DNA of 64,000 nt from Ianthella basta (taxonomy: Eukaryota > Porifera > Demospongiae > Verongiida > Ianthellidae), in contig OZ025878.1 of NCBI GenBank assembly GCA_964019415.1, forward strand, positions 6,262,012-6,326,011, given 5' to 3'. Position 1 is the first letter of the stretch. The number at the start of each line of letters is the position of its first letter. The notes under the pieces are model-generated. The model saw nothing but the letters and a program-made list of their open reading frames with translations, was not told the origin of the DNA and searched no databases. Positions 24,001-34,164 of this stretch are shown in pieces. The position numbers and the translations under genes are program-made.

Positions 24001-27000
24001 TAGGTGCAGGAAAAAGCTTTTACAAAACCTTCCTGAAATTCTCTGCAAGTGGGCGCACTGTGATACATAACTGGTTCATTTGACAATTGAGATGAATCCA
24101 AATGCTGAAGGGCACCACACACTTCCCTGGCAACTCACATATTCTACTTCATCCTGTAAATGACGGGTAGAGGTAGTTCTTTCCAGTACTTTTCTGCCCT
24201 GTTACCACAAATCACATATTTACATTATTTAAAGTAGACTGAAGTGCTGATGACAAAAACTATAGCAGATTCCCTAGCACTAAAGCATCACTCCTACGAA
24301 TACTAAGATAGTTAACGGAACTATGTAGAATGAAAAGGATCTATAATATGGAATGCCAAAGAATATGATAGGATTCGGGTAATATTTAGCTCCATTCAGA
24401 AGTGCATAAATAGCTGCCAATTATTTTCACACCAGCTTCATTTTTAGGATAAAACTGCTTAATACCATATTACTGGCATTTTGTGGCAAAATTCTGTGTG
24501 ACTATTTTCTGTATGATTTGGGCAACCCATGCTTTAGGCCCCTTGAAAGTATTCCTATATACCATAGCTGCAATTGCTTACAATTTTTGTGAGACAGTGT
24601 TAACATTCCTATATGTTAAATAACAATGTTTGACATTGGGCACTAAGCTTAAGCTGATCATATACATTCTGTCGTTCTCCTCATTATAATATATACAAAA
24701 TGTTCTTTGTACAGTCATATACTTTATGTGAATACTTTTGTGGACTGAGGCAACCACAAAATTTCTACACAACAAAATATTTGGCCTTTAAAGTAGTTCC
24801 CATAATTTTTAGAAACTTTAAGATGACACCATCGGCCCTTCTGTATTCCACTCTGTCACTTTTATACGCATTAATATCACTCCTATAGGACAGTCAGCTA
24901 GTCTGAGGCTCTTATAAAGGGGGTATACCACTTTATAAGAGCTTTACACCAGGTGACTGTCCTATATGCTTTAAAGCAACAGCAATTCAGCATGCATCAT
25001 GCATTCTTATATTGATTACCATGCTGGTACTGTATAAATCAGCAGATGCAATAATTGTACATGCATTTATGCATTAAATACAATAGATGGAAGTGACTAT
25101 ACCACTCTTACTGGAAATGAAAGCATGGGAGCAGTGTTTTTGAAGGGAAGCAATACTTCAACTATGAAGATTCGAATTCATCTTGATCCAATAAATGAGG
25201 AAGAGGAATACTTCACTGCAGAGCTACAGTCGGAATCTGATGACACAAACACTTCAGCCATGGCCACCATCACTATACGGGACACTCCAATAGTACTGTG
25301 CACTTTTGATAGATCAGAGTACTCTGTCTACGAGTCAGTTGGAAATGTCAGTCTCACTCTTAACTCCAGTAAGGCCATTCCACACTCAAGCTATACAGTA
25401 CTAGTGGACACAGTATACGGCATTGGCAATGCATCGGGTAAGTAGTCATAAAGAATTTCATTAAATGCTTACATGCATGTGTGTCATGGAAGTGTGTGAT
25501 ATTGTTTTGCTCACTGACTGCATTGCAGCTGGTCTTGACTTTGAAGGTGATTCCTACACAGGACGCTTCTCAGCAAATGAAACATCTGCAGTGATTAGCA
25601 TCCCTATCATTCAAGACCGAAGCTCAAGTGAAGGTACAGAGTACTTTATTGTGTATCTGTCAGCTCATTCAGTGAGATCAGATAATTTCACAATAAGCGT
25701 GGGAAGTATCAAGGAGGCAACTGTTTACATTCTAGATGAGATTATTATCTCGTTCAGAGGAGAAGTGATTCAGGTGGAAGAAGGAGGAAATCTCACATTG
25801 ACTGTCACTGCTAACGCTGCCAGTGATGAGGATTTCAATGTCACTGTGAACATCACCAGCAACAGTGCTCATTGTAAGCTGAACATGGCCTGAAGGATTG
25901 TAGATAGCTGTAGCTATATATTATTATACTATGACGTACATATAATTGTACCCTTGTAGGTATGGTTGACATACATTGTGACGTGTACTTAGTGACTTTC
26001 AAAAGTGGATCAGACATTGCAAGTGTGAACATTCCACTAGTGAATGATACTGTACCAGAGTGTGATGAAACATTCACAGCACACATTATTGTCGGAGAAG
26101 GATTCAGACTTGGCGAGATCCCTTCAACCGACATCACAATCAAGGATGACGGTAAAGCTGATGTTCCAATAGTCCTATTGGAGTTTACTGCTATAGTCTG
26201 CAATAACCTATTCCCCATTCAACCATTGCCCTTAAAAATAAAATTGCCTTTGTCGTGAATTATATAGGCAGCCACGTCTGCTGGTGCAATGCTATTATAT
26301 ATTATACATAAGTTCCTGTACATGGGAGTAATTGAAATGCAGTTCAATTAATAGTATACATCATATCCCATGTCCATCCATCATTCAATATGACTAATAT
26401 TTTGCAAATGTTATGCATCTAGACCAGTGAAGATGCTATTGCCCTACTGCAGTGTGCATGTGGAATGTTACAGTTCAATTGTAGAATCCAGGAAAATTAA
26501 ATTACATAGGCACACATGCGCACTGCCTTACATGCTTAAATCGGAATTATATACAATTGCCATGCAACATCAATATTCAAGTCAAATGTATTGTTAATGG
26601 ATGGATGTGATTACAGTTCAATGTTTGATGTGATTTGTGCATTATTATGACAGATGCACAAGAAGAGTTCTGCTTCAGTGAATTCGAAGAGAATACAGAA
26701 GAGGCAATTACAAGGCCTAAACATGTGATTGTGAATATAACTCGGAGCAGTCCTGCTTGTGGTGCAGCTTCCATTTCTCTGAATCTCTCATTTAAAAGCA
26801 ATGGAGTGATTTTGTGTAAGTATAATTTTATTTTATAGCTTTACACGCATTCAAGAGTTAGCTTGTATGTCTCCATACAACATAACTCTAAACATGCATG
26901 GCCTTATCATCTACAGCCTTTGACACAAGCTGCCAATTTGAACCAATGGAATTGCACATTAATTGTGCCATTGACATGAAGGGTACCAATGTGGACATTG

Positions 27001-30000
27001 AAGCCAGTAATGTATCAGGAAATGTGACACTGAATCACAAGCAAGAGATGGCCATTTCCTCTTGCAATCTAATAAAGGAAGTTATCATATACAATGGTGA
27101 GTGCACTGACATGTTTGCAAAGTCTTGTATTTTTGCATTGAATTTTGTAATAAGTTTTAAAGAATTGCAGCTTCTTCAACATTTTGACTGAATTTAATTC
27201 GATAATGTTGTATGAAGATGTTAGTATTCTTCTCAACATTGTAGAACAGTCTAAAAGTTTAAGTTTGCCCATACCTCAATGCAGTCCCTGAGTACTCCTG
27301 GACTATAACAGAACTAGAGGTAAATGTCAGTGAGACCAATGCATCTGTGGAAGTGGAAGTTACTATCCTGCGAAGTAGTCTTACAGACCATAACATTTGC
27401 ACAGGGGCATGTCCCAGTGAAAGTTTCAGACTTCTCAATGATAGTAAGTTGAGGTGTGTATGCACTGGGATCATTGTCTACTCACAGAGTCAGCTATATA
27501 TCATCGACTCAGATGCGTTGATGTCGTGCAAGGCTTTATGTTATAATTATTGTCCATTAAGCCAGGCAATATGCTTCTTAGTTCACGAGTCATGAGGCAG
27601 AGGCAAAGTGTACATTGCTGTGAATTTCTATGAATGAAAGGTCTCGTGCATGTGTACAAAAAGCTTTGCAAGTGCAATCTTTTTCAATTAATTTTTGGCA
27701 TCACCTATTAAATTTACTGAAATTATTGCCATTCAAACAATGTCATCGCAGGAACATTATACATCCAAATCAATAAAAATTGCCATATAATCTGTAGCTA
27801 GCTACATAATAATATTCTATAGGTTTGGCAATGTAATGTCGTGGGATATACCATTACATGCCTATATATGTTTCATCATCAGGTTACAACCTGGTACTCC
27901 CTTGCTGCAACTTTGAGATGAATAGCACTGAAACCACTTGTCCTGTGACTATCAATAGTCTGCCCTCTTCCATGGTGGGAAATGAGAGTGTACTAGTACT
28001 GGAGTTGGTTCCTGCAAGGTGCAACTATGTGTCCAACATGAGTCAGTTGGTGGTCTTTGTGGAACACATTCGTGCAGGTGTGTTTACATGGCAATATTAT
28101 TAATAACATTTGACAGTTCATTCACAGTAACTGAGAGGCATGCATACAGCATGCTTCATGCAAGCACAGTGTGTATGCACAAAACTCATACCTGGTCCAC
28201 TGTATATAGCTACCAACAATCAGATTAAATGTGAGCTTTTGGCCTAGAATTGTAGGCAGTCTTTTCAGACTATCTGTTTTAGTTTATGAGACGGATGAAT
28301 TGGGTAACATCCCCCAGTTCCAGTGGTCATGGGCAGCCACAGCTAATATATGTTGTCTTTCAGGTGATGGAATTGAGGATAGTACTGAACCGAAGTTCCA
28401 TATCCCTCTTAATGGTTGCTCACCATGACCACCTCAGGCCCCATCTCCTTGGCTAATGTGCTTGGAGGGAGACATGATTACAGGGATGGGGGTCTTCAGT
28501 GCTGCACTAGAAAGTGATGCAGTGTGACACATTAATTCATCTTTGTATGATTTAATGAATTTCATAGCTGCACAGCACGGCTAGGGTTGTCACTTCTGTG
28601 TTCTTGTGCTTATACAGCTTCCAGTACAACCCCAGTTGGTACAGTGGCAACCAACAACACTACCACTATTATCATTGTGGTTCTCATTATTTCATTACTA
28701 TCTGCTGGGGGAGCTTGTGTGGCTATCACAGCTTGCATTAGGTACAGAGTGAGAAAATCTAAAGAACAGAAGACAGAGAGGTATAGTGCACTCTAGCAAT
28801 AATGGTCTAATGGTACTGGCATTCATAGAATACATTTATAGGTACTGTATATGCAGCATTTCATAGTAATGACTCACTACTTGCAATGCCCACTTCACCT
28901 CTGTGAGCATAAAACTATCAAAGAGAAACACTTGTATCTGCTCATGTATTCTTTAATCTTGCTATTGTAGAATGACTCCATCGGTACACTACCATGCACG
29001 ACCTGCTGGACAAGCAAATGTTGAGGTACATGCATTTTTCAGAGAGGATGAGTTTCATTTTCGAATTGTGTGCTATACATTCTAACAGCATACACTTCCC
29101 TATAATGCACAATTTGCTAGCACTGCAAGCGCATACCCATGCATGCATTGTTAATACTGTTATAGTGTTTGTCTGTTTTTGCATACAGGTCGTACACTTC
29201 TCTGATGCTACTCCAGATGCATGGGAGCTTTCCAGGGAAGAGATTGAAATTGGTGATAAAGTGGGTCAAGGGAACTATGGAGATGTGTTTAGAGGGCAGC
29301 TAGCAATGACAGCAATGTCCCCTAGGATCTATGCTCACAAGCAAGAAATGGAGTTTGAAGGAAAATCACATCTCACTGTTGCAGTGAAAATGCTTAGACG
29401 TTAGTTGATCAAGTTATAGTATGTACCTCAATCACATACAATTACCCTCTCTTGCATTGGGCTCACTTGGAAGTATATATTTCTACTGCGTATTAAATAT
29501 ATAATGCCAATTGTTGTGTTGCCATGGCCATTTCAGGTTTCAGCAGTGATAATGAGAGAAGACTGTTTATGGATGAGATTAATGTGATGAAGAGAGTGTC
29601 TGATGGCATCAATCCACATGTCCTCAAGATGATTGGCTGTGTCACCACCACATCCCCAATGATGCTGGTCATGCAGCTTGTTCCCCATGGGAGCCTGAAA
29701 GACTACCTTAGAGCAAAGAAGGGAGTTATTGAAGTAAGGAATTACTGAAACTGTATCATATTGTATGATGACGTCATAGATCAAAGGCACCAACACGCAG
29801 ATAAACAAGTTACTGCAGTGACAATTACGTAAGCCCCCCTAACACCTCCACATACGGAAGGTGGCATGGGAGCAAAATGCTTACCTGCACTGCTGGTAAG
29901 TGTTTTGTTCCCACGCCAGCGGAGCTGGTAAGCATTATGCTCCCACACCACCTTCCATATATGGCTACTGTCGCAACAATGTATAACAGGCACACTCCCC

Positions 30001-32609
30001 AAAGGTCATGGGGAAGCTGCATGAACCCATTCAAATCAGCGAATGACTTGCACAACAGATGAGCATGCACGTGTTTCAGCCTTCCAAATGATACATTCAC
30101 AACCCAGGATTGACAAGGCAGAACGTCAGCGTCGATACAGCATATCAATTGCTTATCCCTTAATTTGCTGCGGCTGCTATTGGTACTGGGCTGAACCAAA
30201 AGCTTTCCAATTACGCCTGATCCAGTAACTGATCTGATGCCAAAACGTTGCACATATATATGCCTTCCTAACGTGTCCAAGCACTCTTGCGTCAGTCATT
30301 GTGTGGTGTACCATGGACACAGCTCTCCAGCCCTTCCTAAATGGCCTTGGATAGCTTGCAAAGGTGCAGAAGACGTCCGCCACAACGTCCTACGGCACTC
30401 GGCAGTGTTGCTAGTCAACCAGGACAGGATTTAAAGCGCTCAGCCCTGCTCTAGGATAGGAATATCACCAGGTCTAGCATGCATCCCCAACAAAGTTGCA
30501 CTAAAATTTCAAATCTGAGGGCGCTTATTTACGATAAACTACTTACTTATATCTACTATAATTATACTTATATTTACTATTTACTTATATTTATTAGCTA
30601 TATACTTAAATTTACGGCAATCACCCTCGGGCACTTCATGCCCTTGGGACTCATGCAGTAAATGCAGTATGGCATTGATAGCGTGTAGTAACAGTACTAT
30701 TACTTATTGTTGCATTGCTGTGTAGTGATGGGTTAGTCAGCAACAAATTACAGCCCTTCCACATGATAAGCAATGTAACTTACAAAACAGAACACAAAGC
30801 AACTCTATAGGACTATTGGTAATTTATATTTTAGAAAACTGACAAATCAGCCAGTGAACACAGAGCATTTAGATGTCTTCTGACTAGTCAAAAGTGTCCA
30901 GCAAATTGTTATAACCTTGCTACATTGCTGCATTGTTCATGTGTCTATTTGTGATAATGAACTTCCTTATAGTTTGTAAAACGTAGCAACAGAAGAGCTA
31001 TAGAAAACAGTTGTGATTGTTGCGGCATTCTATCCAACTTGTACATTCGTGCGCTGGTGCAGTGTTGACATTCGGCACGAAAAGGGTCGACCATTAGTGA
31101 AAGTTGCAGGTGACCACAACAAGTACAAGTTGACTGTTGGTGTTTTATATGTAGTGGATGATGGAAAATGCCATGCACCTTGTGCAGAGCAAACTACTGA
31201 AAGACATGCAGATGACCATGCACCAGCAGCTTGTACTGGTGGTTTACTGTACATTAACTCAGTTTATTGCATTGATATATATTGCATGTGGTGGTCACTA
31301 TCGCTGGGTTGTTAAGTGTACTGTTCATCATATTTTAGACTATTAGTAAGAGCATAATAGACGTAAATTCATTACCAATGTAGGATAAGGACTCCACTGG
31401 AGAAGATGAAGGCTCTGTTTCCCCTTCTCCTGTGACACAAGCACCTGACATTGAACCACACCTCAAGAGCTTCACTTGCTTCGGTTGGCAGATTGCTAGT
31501 GGAATGGTAAGAGCTGCTTCAGCATATTAAATGAAGTGTGGGTTCCTGTGCACATACACTCTTACATCAAACAATTCCTGGAACATTGCACAATGTACAA
31601 AATTATTATGTGTAAAATTATGTACTAACATTATACTATCGTATAGGAGTATCTGCTATCAAAAGGAGTCATCCATCGTGACCTGGCCTGCCGCAACATC
31701 TTAGTAGGGGACAATGAGCTACTGAAGATATGTGACTTTGGGCTAGCCAAAGAGACCTTGGAATACACTTCAACTCGAAAGACTCGACTACCAATTCGCT
31801 GGATGCCACCTGAGACATTCCTCAATGGAGAGTTTAGTGAGAAATCAGACGTGTGAGTCTTCAGTCAAGTGCAGCAGGTTTTTATGTTGTACCACAACAT
31901 TATTCAATGTTATATTTTGAAAAGTCAATGCTTGTGTATATAATAAGTATGGCCCGGCGTGCAGGTGGGCTTATGGCGTCTGCTTGTGGGAAATCTTCAG
32001 TTTTGGTAAGTCTACAGAAGAGTTACTGAAATAATGCATAATTATATACATTGACACGATGAAAGGGATCTTTCGTCTTGTCAGAGTATTTCCAAATATG
32101 GCATTTGCAGGTGATCTGCCATACACTGAATATGGCAACACAGTTATCATCTCCAGGGTGATGGCAGGCTACAGACTGGAGTCTCCAGTGGGGTGCCCAG
32201 AACGAATGTAAGCCAACTCCACATATTGACACACTTTTGGCAATAGCATTCTGCAACTTGTGCTGGTGGAACATTATGTGCACTGATACACTTACAGTAG
32301 CGAAATGCACAATAGCTACATGGGTATACATACAGTCATATATTCTACTGCAGCTACTCCATAATGAGAGAGTGCTGGAATGGTGACAAAGAGTCGAGGC
32401 CCACCTTTCAGGAATTGAAGGAAGAGTTTGATGGTCTCATATCTCATGCAGAAAGGTACAAGTATGTAGTGCCTTTGGGCAGTGTGGCAGCTGAGGCAGG
32501 CCTTGTTGCGGATCCAGCTGAGGCACCTGTTCATGATCAACCCACTTCAAGCAGTGCTAGTGAGCCACAAGCACATTTAGAAGCTGCCTCTGAAGACAGC
32601 ACTGGATGA
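5975..32609 (+). CDS. Receptor tyrosine kinase with 14 Calx-beta modules
   Basis: Single-pass receptor kinase, expected at the plasma membrane and expected to phosphorylate tyrosines after ectodomain engagement. I read 41 exons joining to 7263 bp (about 2420 aa) with no frame break. Order: signal peptide (1-23), Calx-beta 1-14 (about 24-1739, from 28 exons with one exception), cysteine-bearing region (about 1740-1971), transmembrane helix (about 1985-2008), juxtamembrane segment, tyrosine kinase (about 2063-2360), short tail. All ectodomain exons are phase 1. The kinase has [26 protein letters not shown] and WMPPE, so it should be active. Exon coordinates are given in the sub-entries. Calx-beta modules commonly bind Ca2+ and occur in Na/Ca exchangers and in sponge aggregation factors. 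The ligand is unknown. The family assignment is secure; individual exon borders were read by eye. Confidence 0.87.
6164..6310 (+). pseudogene. Decayed duplicate of Calx-beta exon 2
   Basis: After a CGCAG acceptor, this stretch encodes a clear paralogue of exon 6913-7089, with the shared pattern GPxFSxS...[12 protein letters not shown]. The copy loses similarity after AAEDV and runs into a stop near 6325. No donor is kept at the position where the intact copy has one. It probably is skipped in the mature transcript. Confidence 0.75.
6913..8057 (+). other. Calx-beta modules 1 and 2 (exons 2-5)
   Basis: Exons 6913-7089, 7265-7510, 7590-7739 and 7833-8057. Each module is encoded by a first-half exon (strand pattern ending near a small-residue turn) and a second-half exon containing the DY...F...VTIxDD...ExxExFxLxL...IxDDD signature. 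Module 1 ends in INIEDDDG, module 2 in IEIRDDDG. Acidic clusters expected for Ca2+ binding are present ([12 protein letters not shown] and [11 protein letters not shown]). All borders are phase 1. Confidence 0.87.
8141..9335 (+). other. Calx-beta modules 3 and 4 (exons 6-10)
   Basis: Exons 8141-8329, 8439-8510, 8575-8793, 8859-8996 and 9096-9335. Module 3 is unusual: a 72-bp exon (24 codons) sits between its two halves and its second half is divergent ([15 protein letters not shown], ending RDDD). Module 4 is canonical ([14 protein letters not shown], then [16 protein letters not shown] and VTIIDDE). All borders are phase 1. Confidence 0.85.
9336..10179. other. Intron of 844 bp, nothing recognised
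   Basis: Intron between exons 10 and 11 of the large RTK. It holds an open stretch at 9592-9945 that has no homology I recognise. No repeat or mobile element was identified. Confidence 0.6.
10339..13631. other. 3.3-kb intron with an inverted repeat
   Basis: Separates the halves of Calx-beta module 5. Two 65-bp arms in opposite orientation lie at 12308-12373 and 12842-12906, with several patches of higher CpG content around them. A segment near 13300-13375 (CCATCAGCTCATATGGCTGG, then AATACAATACAATACAC) looks like a dispersed repeat. No transposase or other coding domain was recognised, so the mobile element is unclassified. Confidence 0.6.
12308..12906. repeat. Inverted repeat, 65-bp arms about 470 bp apart
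   Basis: The left arm 12308-12373 contains GATACGCTGACTGGCTCGCT and TTCGAAAGAGCAT. The right arm 12842-12906 is its reverse complement with only a few mismatches. The spacer shows no coding signal. Possibly the ends of a non-autonomous DNA element, but the arms do not sit at obvious target duplications. Confidence 0.75.
13845..16588. other. 2.7-kb intron carrying an antisense LINE remnant
   Basis: Intron between Calx-beta modules 5 and 6. The region 13845-14540 shows nothing I recognise. The remainder is mostly the LINE remnant listed separately. Confidence 0.7.
14600..16434 (-). mobile_element. LINE (non-LTR retrotransposon) remnant, antisense to host gene
   Basis: Read on the minus strand, broken frames encode pieces of a LINE ORF2. 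16313-16122 is a pre-RT segment. 16038-15651 is reverse transcriptase with [11 protein letters not shown] and [11 protein letters not shown], split across frames by at least one frameshift. 15555-15361 has the C-terminal LLYGAEMWG motif. Near 14900-14750, [18 protein letters not shown] is followed by a stop. The element is dead. Its exact ends and target duplication were not found. The plus-strand open frame at 14539-15054 is its antisense shadow. Confidence 0.85.
16589..18584 (+). other. Calx-beta modules 6-8 (exons 13-18)
   Basis: Exons 16589-16735, 16944-17153, 17249-17392, 17571-17783, 18151-18282 and 18387-18584, all phase 1. Second-half signatures are [38 protein letters not shown] and [19 protein letters not shown]. 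Modules 6 and 7 end in RDDD and KDNDG. Module 8 ends in RVLIT without the acidic end. Confidence 0.88.
19090..19370 (-). mobile_element. LINE 3' fragment in duplication copy A
   Basis: CT-rich on the plus strand. On the minus strand it reads like a LINE RT C-terminal segment of the kind seen beside 'DG..EEI..R..KA' motifs, heavily decayed. The same fragment recurs at 22045-22322 in copy B, so it predates the duplication. Confidence 0.5.
19497..21508 (+). other. Calx-beta modules 9-11 (exons 19-24)
   Basis: Exons 19497-19643, 19839-20048, 20141-20284, 20470-20685, 21072-21206 and 21311-21508, all phase 1. They correspond one to one with exons 13-18. The first-half exon of module 9 is almost identical to that of module 6. 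The second-half exon has diverged: [19 protein letters not shown] has Gly where copy A has the first acidic Asp. Confidence 0.88.
22045..22322 (-). mobile_element. LINE 3' fragment in duplication copy B
   Basis: Paralogue of the fragment at 19090-19370. On the minus strand, [18 protein letters not shown] resembles the region after the LINE reverse transcriptase core. Decayed. Confidence 0.5.
22878..25086. other. 2.2-kb intron with a short foldback
   Basis: No host exon seen. The segment from about 23630 to 24970 has no homology I can name and ends in a compact foldback at 24884-24966, so it may be one inserted element. Open frames on both strands (for example 23632-24003) are not convincing genes. 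Confidence 0.55.
24884..24966. repeat. 83-bp foldback (MITE-like hairpin)
   Basis: Arms of about 36 bp, TATAGGACAGTCA...CTCTTATAAAG against CTTTATAAGAG...TGACTGTCCTATA, around a 10-bp loop. The ends are TATAGG and CCTATA, consistent with a TA-targeting Tc1/mariner-like MITE, but the target duplication is not certain. Confidence 0.75.
26654..28077 (+). other. Cysteine-bearing membrane-proximal region (exons 29-32)
   Basis: Exons 26654-26815, 26917-27096, 27285-27443 and 27883-28077, all phase 1, about 232 residues. I recognise no named domain. Fixed features shared with the second RTK are [24 protein letters not shown]-type and SSCNLIKEV-type cysteine motifs, [14 protein letters not shown], CCxFExNSTETTC and LVxxMSQL-like ends. 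There are many NxT/NxS sites. It is conserved better than the outer modules, so it may set the spacing between ectodomain and membrane or mediate dimerisation (inference). Confidence 0.8.
28618..29025 (+). other. Transmembrane and juxtamembrane exons (33-34)
   Basis: Exon 28618-28780 encodes a Thr/Asn-rich stalk, the helix [20 protein letters not shown] plus VAITACI, and the basic stop-transfer [10 protein letters not shown]. It ends in phase 2. Exon 28971-29025 ([18 protein letters not shown]) ends in phase 0. The same two exons exist at 108-550 and 49639-50155. Confidence 0.88.
29734..31383. other. 1.65-kb intron inside the kinase domain
   Basis: Lies between the N-lobe and the kinase-insert exon. 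It holds a long hairpin at 29851-29963 and a CpG-richer stretch to about 30480. The remainder is AT-rich and unrecognised. No exon was found here. Confidence 0.6.
29851..29963. repeat. Hairpin with about 35-bp arms
   Basis: GGAAGGTGGCATGGGAGCA...ATGCTTACC at 29851-29885 pairs with GGTAAGCATTATGCTCCCAC...CACCTTCC at 29927-29963. The loop contains a third related copy (GGTAAGTGTTTTGTTCCCAC), so this is a small nested repeat family rather than a simple palindrome. Confidence 0.78.
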
Positions 32610-33769
32610 CTAGCATCTAACCTGCAGCTAAATCTCAGCATTACTATTCATCCACATCATTTCATCAGTATTATATTATGTAACGCTCAGTCATGAATCA
32701 CTTTTAACAGCTATGATATTTTATATCATTTAACCCCTACATATATTTGGCCAATAATAAGTGCGCTCATGTTTATAGATGCACTAAGCAAATTAATTCA
32801 CTGTATTCATGCATACATTGATACTTCAAGCTGGTGTGTATGTACATCATTCTGATTAACATGTAGACTTGCCCTGTAGTTCTGCATATATATTTTCATG
32901 TACAGTCGTATTAATTGTGCATTCATGTGCTTTCTGTGCTATATCTACACATGTAGTACTTCTTGCCCTTGCAAAATGCATACAGGGTGCTAAATCACAT
33001 TCAACTCTATCTGCATTTCTGTCTAACACTGCATGTACCCAACAGACAAATATACATTTCAGGTTTAGATAGAAAGTTCCAGGGTACCATATATAGAATT
33101 TACAGCTGCAGATCCTGCAATTATGTGATACATTCACAGTGACTCTGCATGAAGCTGCACAAGTGAATGTCAGTGTACATAGTGAGAGTTCAACTGGCTG
33201 TGTAAGATGTGTGTGTGCGACCTAAATTGGTTTCTACTTCTCACTGGTGTGTGTGTGTTTGTATATGTGATAGTAGTACTAACTAGGAACTACAGCATTC
33301 ATGCAGAGCAACGAGCATGTACCCATATGGTACCTATTTTCCCATTATTCATAATTGTTTCCTACTATATGGTGTCAACATCTGGTGCGTAATACAGCCA
33401 CAGCAAGCTTACGTGTCTGTAATCATGGGCGATGATCTATGGCCCGGGATTGCTGTGAGCGAGCGTGCATGCAACGGTCACGGGTACACTGGGCAACTGC
33501 ACTGAGCACTAAGGCAATCACAAATGGAGCACAGGCACTTATATAGGATACCAGACAACATAACAAGGAAAGACAAAGCGGTGCTCACGGCCTGTGCTAC
33601 AGAAAATACATTCATAGCAATACACTAATAAATTGCATGACATAGAATCAACACATTCAAAGATAAGTGACAGTCACATGACATGAAGTCACACTCAGCA
33701 CTGTTACAGCGATTTTCCACAATGTTGCAAAGTTAAACCCGAAATCTGTAAGCCGTGTGACAGTCACAT

Positions 33770-33772
<3 letters not shown>

Positions 33773-33850
<78 letters not shown>
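33773..33850. repeat. (GT)n microsatellite
   Basis: About 39 GT units with one TAT interruption near the end. Confidence 0.96.
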
Positions 33851-33851
<1 letters not shown>

Positions 33852-34164
33852 CATTTTTGTGTGTGATAGATTGTTATAAATTATCAATAGCACTCAACAT
33901 AGCCAAACTTGAATAATAGCAATGTTATACATTTGTTATGAGCAACATTGAAGACTATATCATCTGTTTGCATATTCACCAGTACAAGTTACACAGGGTA
34001 ACCAGCGCCAGTGCATGTAGGTAGTTGGAAACAGTGCTGGAAGGCCACCACCACCATTGCATGTTGCTGATGGTACTCACCATAAGTGCAAGTAGAGTAG
34101 TTGGGCTTGTTGGTCACAGCAACCAACCACACAAGTTACAGCGGTGAAGGACTAAAGGCACACA

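Larger units (their letters stand above)
22740..26151 (+). other. Calx-beta modules 12-14 (exons 25-28)
   Basis: Exons 22740-22877, 25087-25437, 25529-25873 and 25960-26151, all phase 1. Here the usual exon plan changes. The second half of one module and the first half of the next are fused in a single exon (351 and 345 bp). Signatures include [35 protein letters not shown] and [18 protein letters not shown], ending TIKDDG. The second RTK has the same four exons with the same lengths except the first (129 versus 138 bp). Confidence 0.88.
29189..32609 (+). other. Tyrosine kinase domain and tail (exons 35-41)
   Basis: Exons 29189-29399, 29537-29733, 31384-31506, 31647-31852, 31965-32005, 32111-32207 and 32354-32609. 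Seen in order: GQGNYGDVF (P-loop), VAVKML (beta3 Lys), FMDEINVM (alphaC Glu), a kinase insert of about 35 residues, [47 protein letters not shown] and [16 protein letters not shown]. All catalytic residues are intact. The insert between P-loop and beta3 ([20 protein letters not shown]) is long. The donor after 29399 is GTTAGT, weaker than usual. The tail has YKYVVP, a possible SH2 docking site. Stop TGA at 32607-32609. Confidence 0.92.

Noticed and set aside
23632-24003. 123-codon plus frame and the opposite-strand frame 23982-23794
   Set aside because: No recognisable domain, no splice logic with the host gene, and it lies in an intron beside a foldback.
30479-30661. 60-codon Tyr/Ile-rich plus frame
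   Set aside because: Low-complexity AT-rich sequence in an intron.
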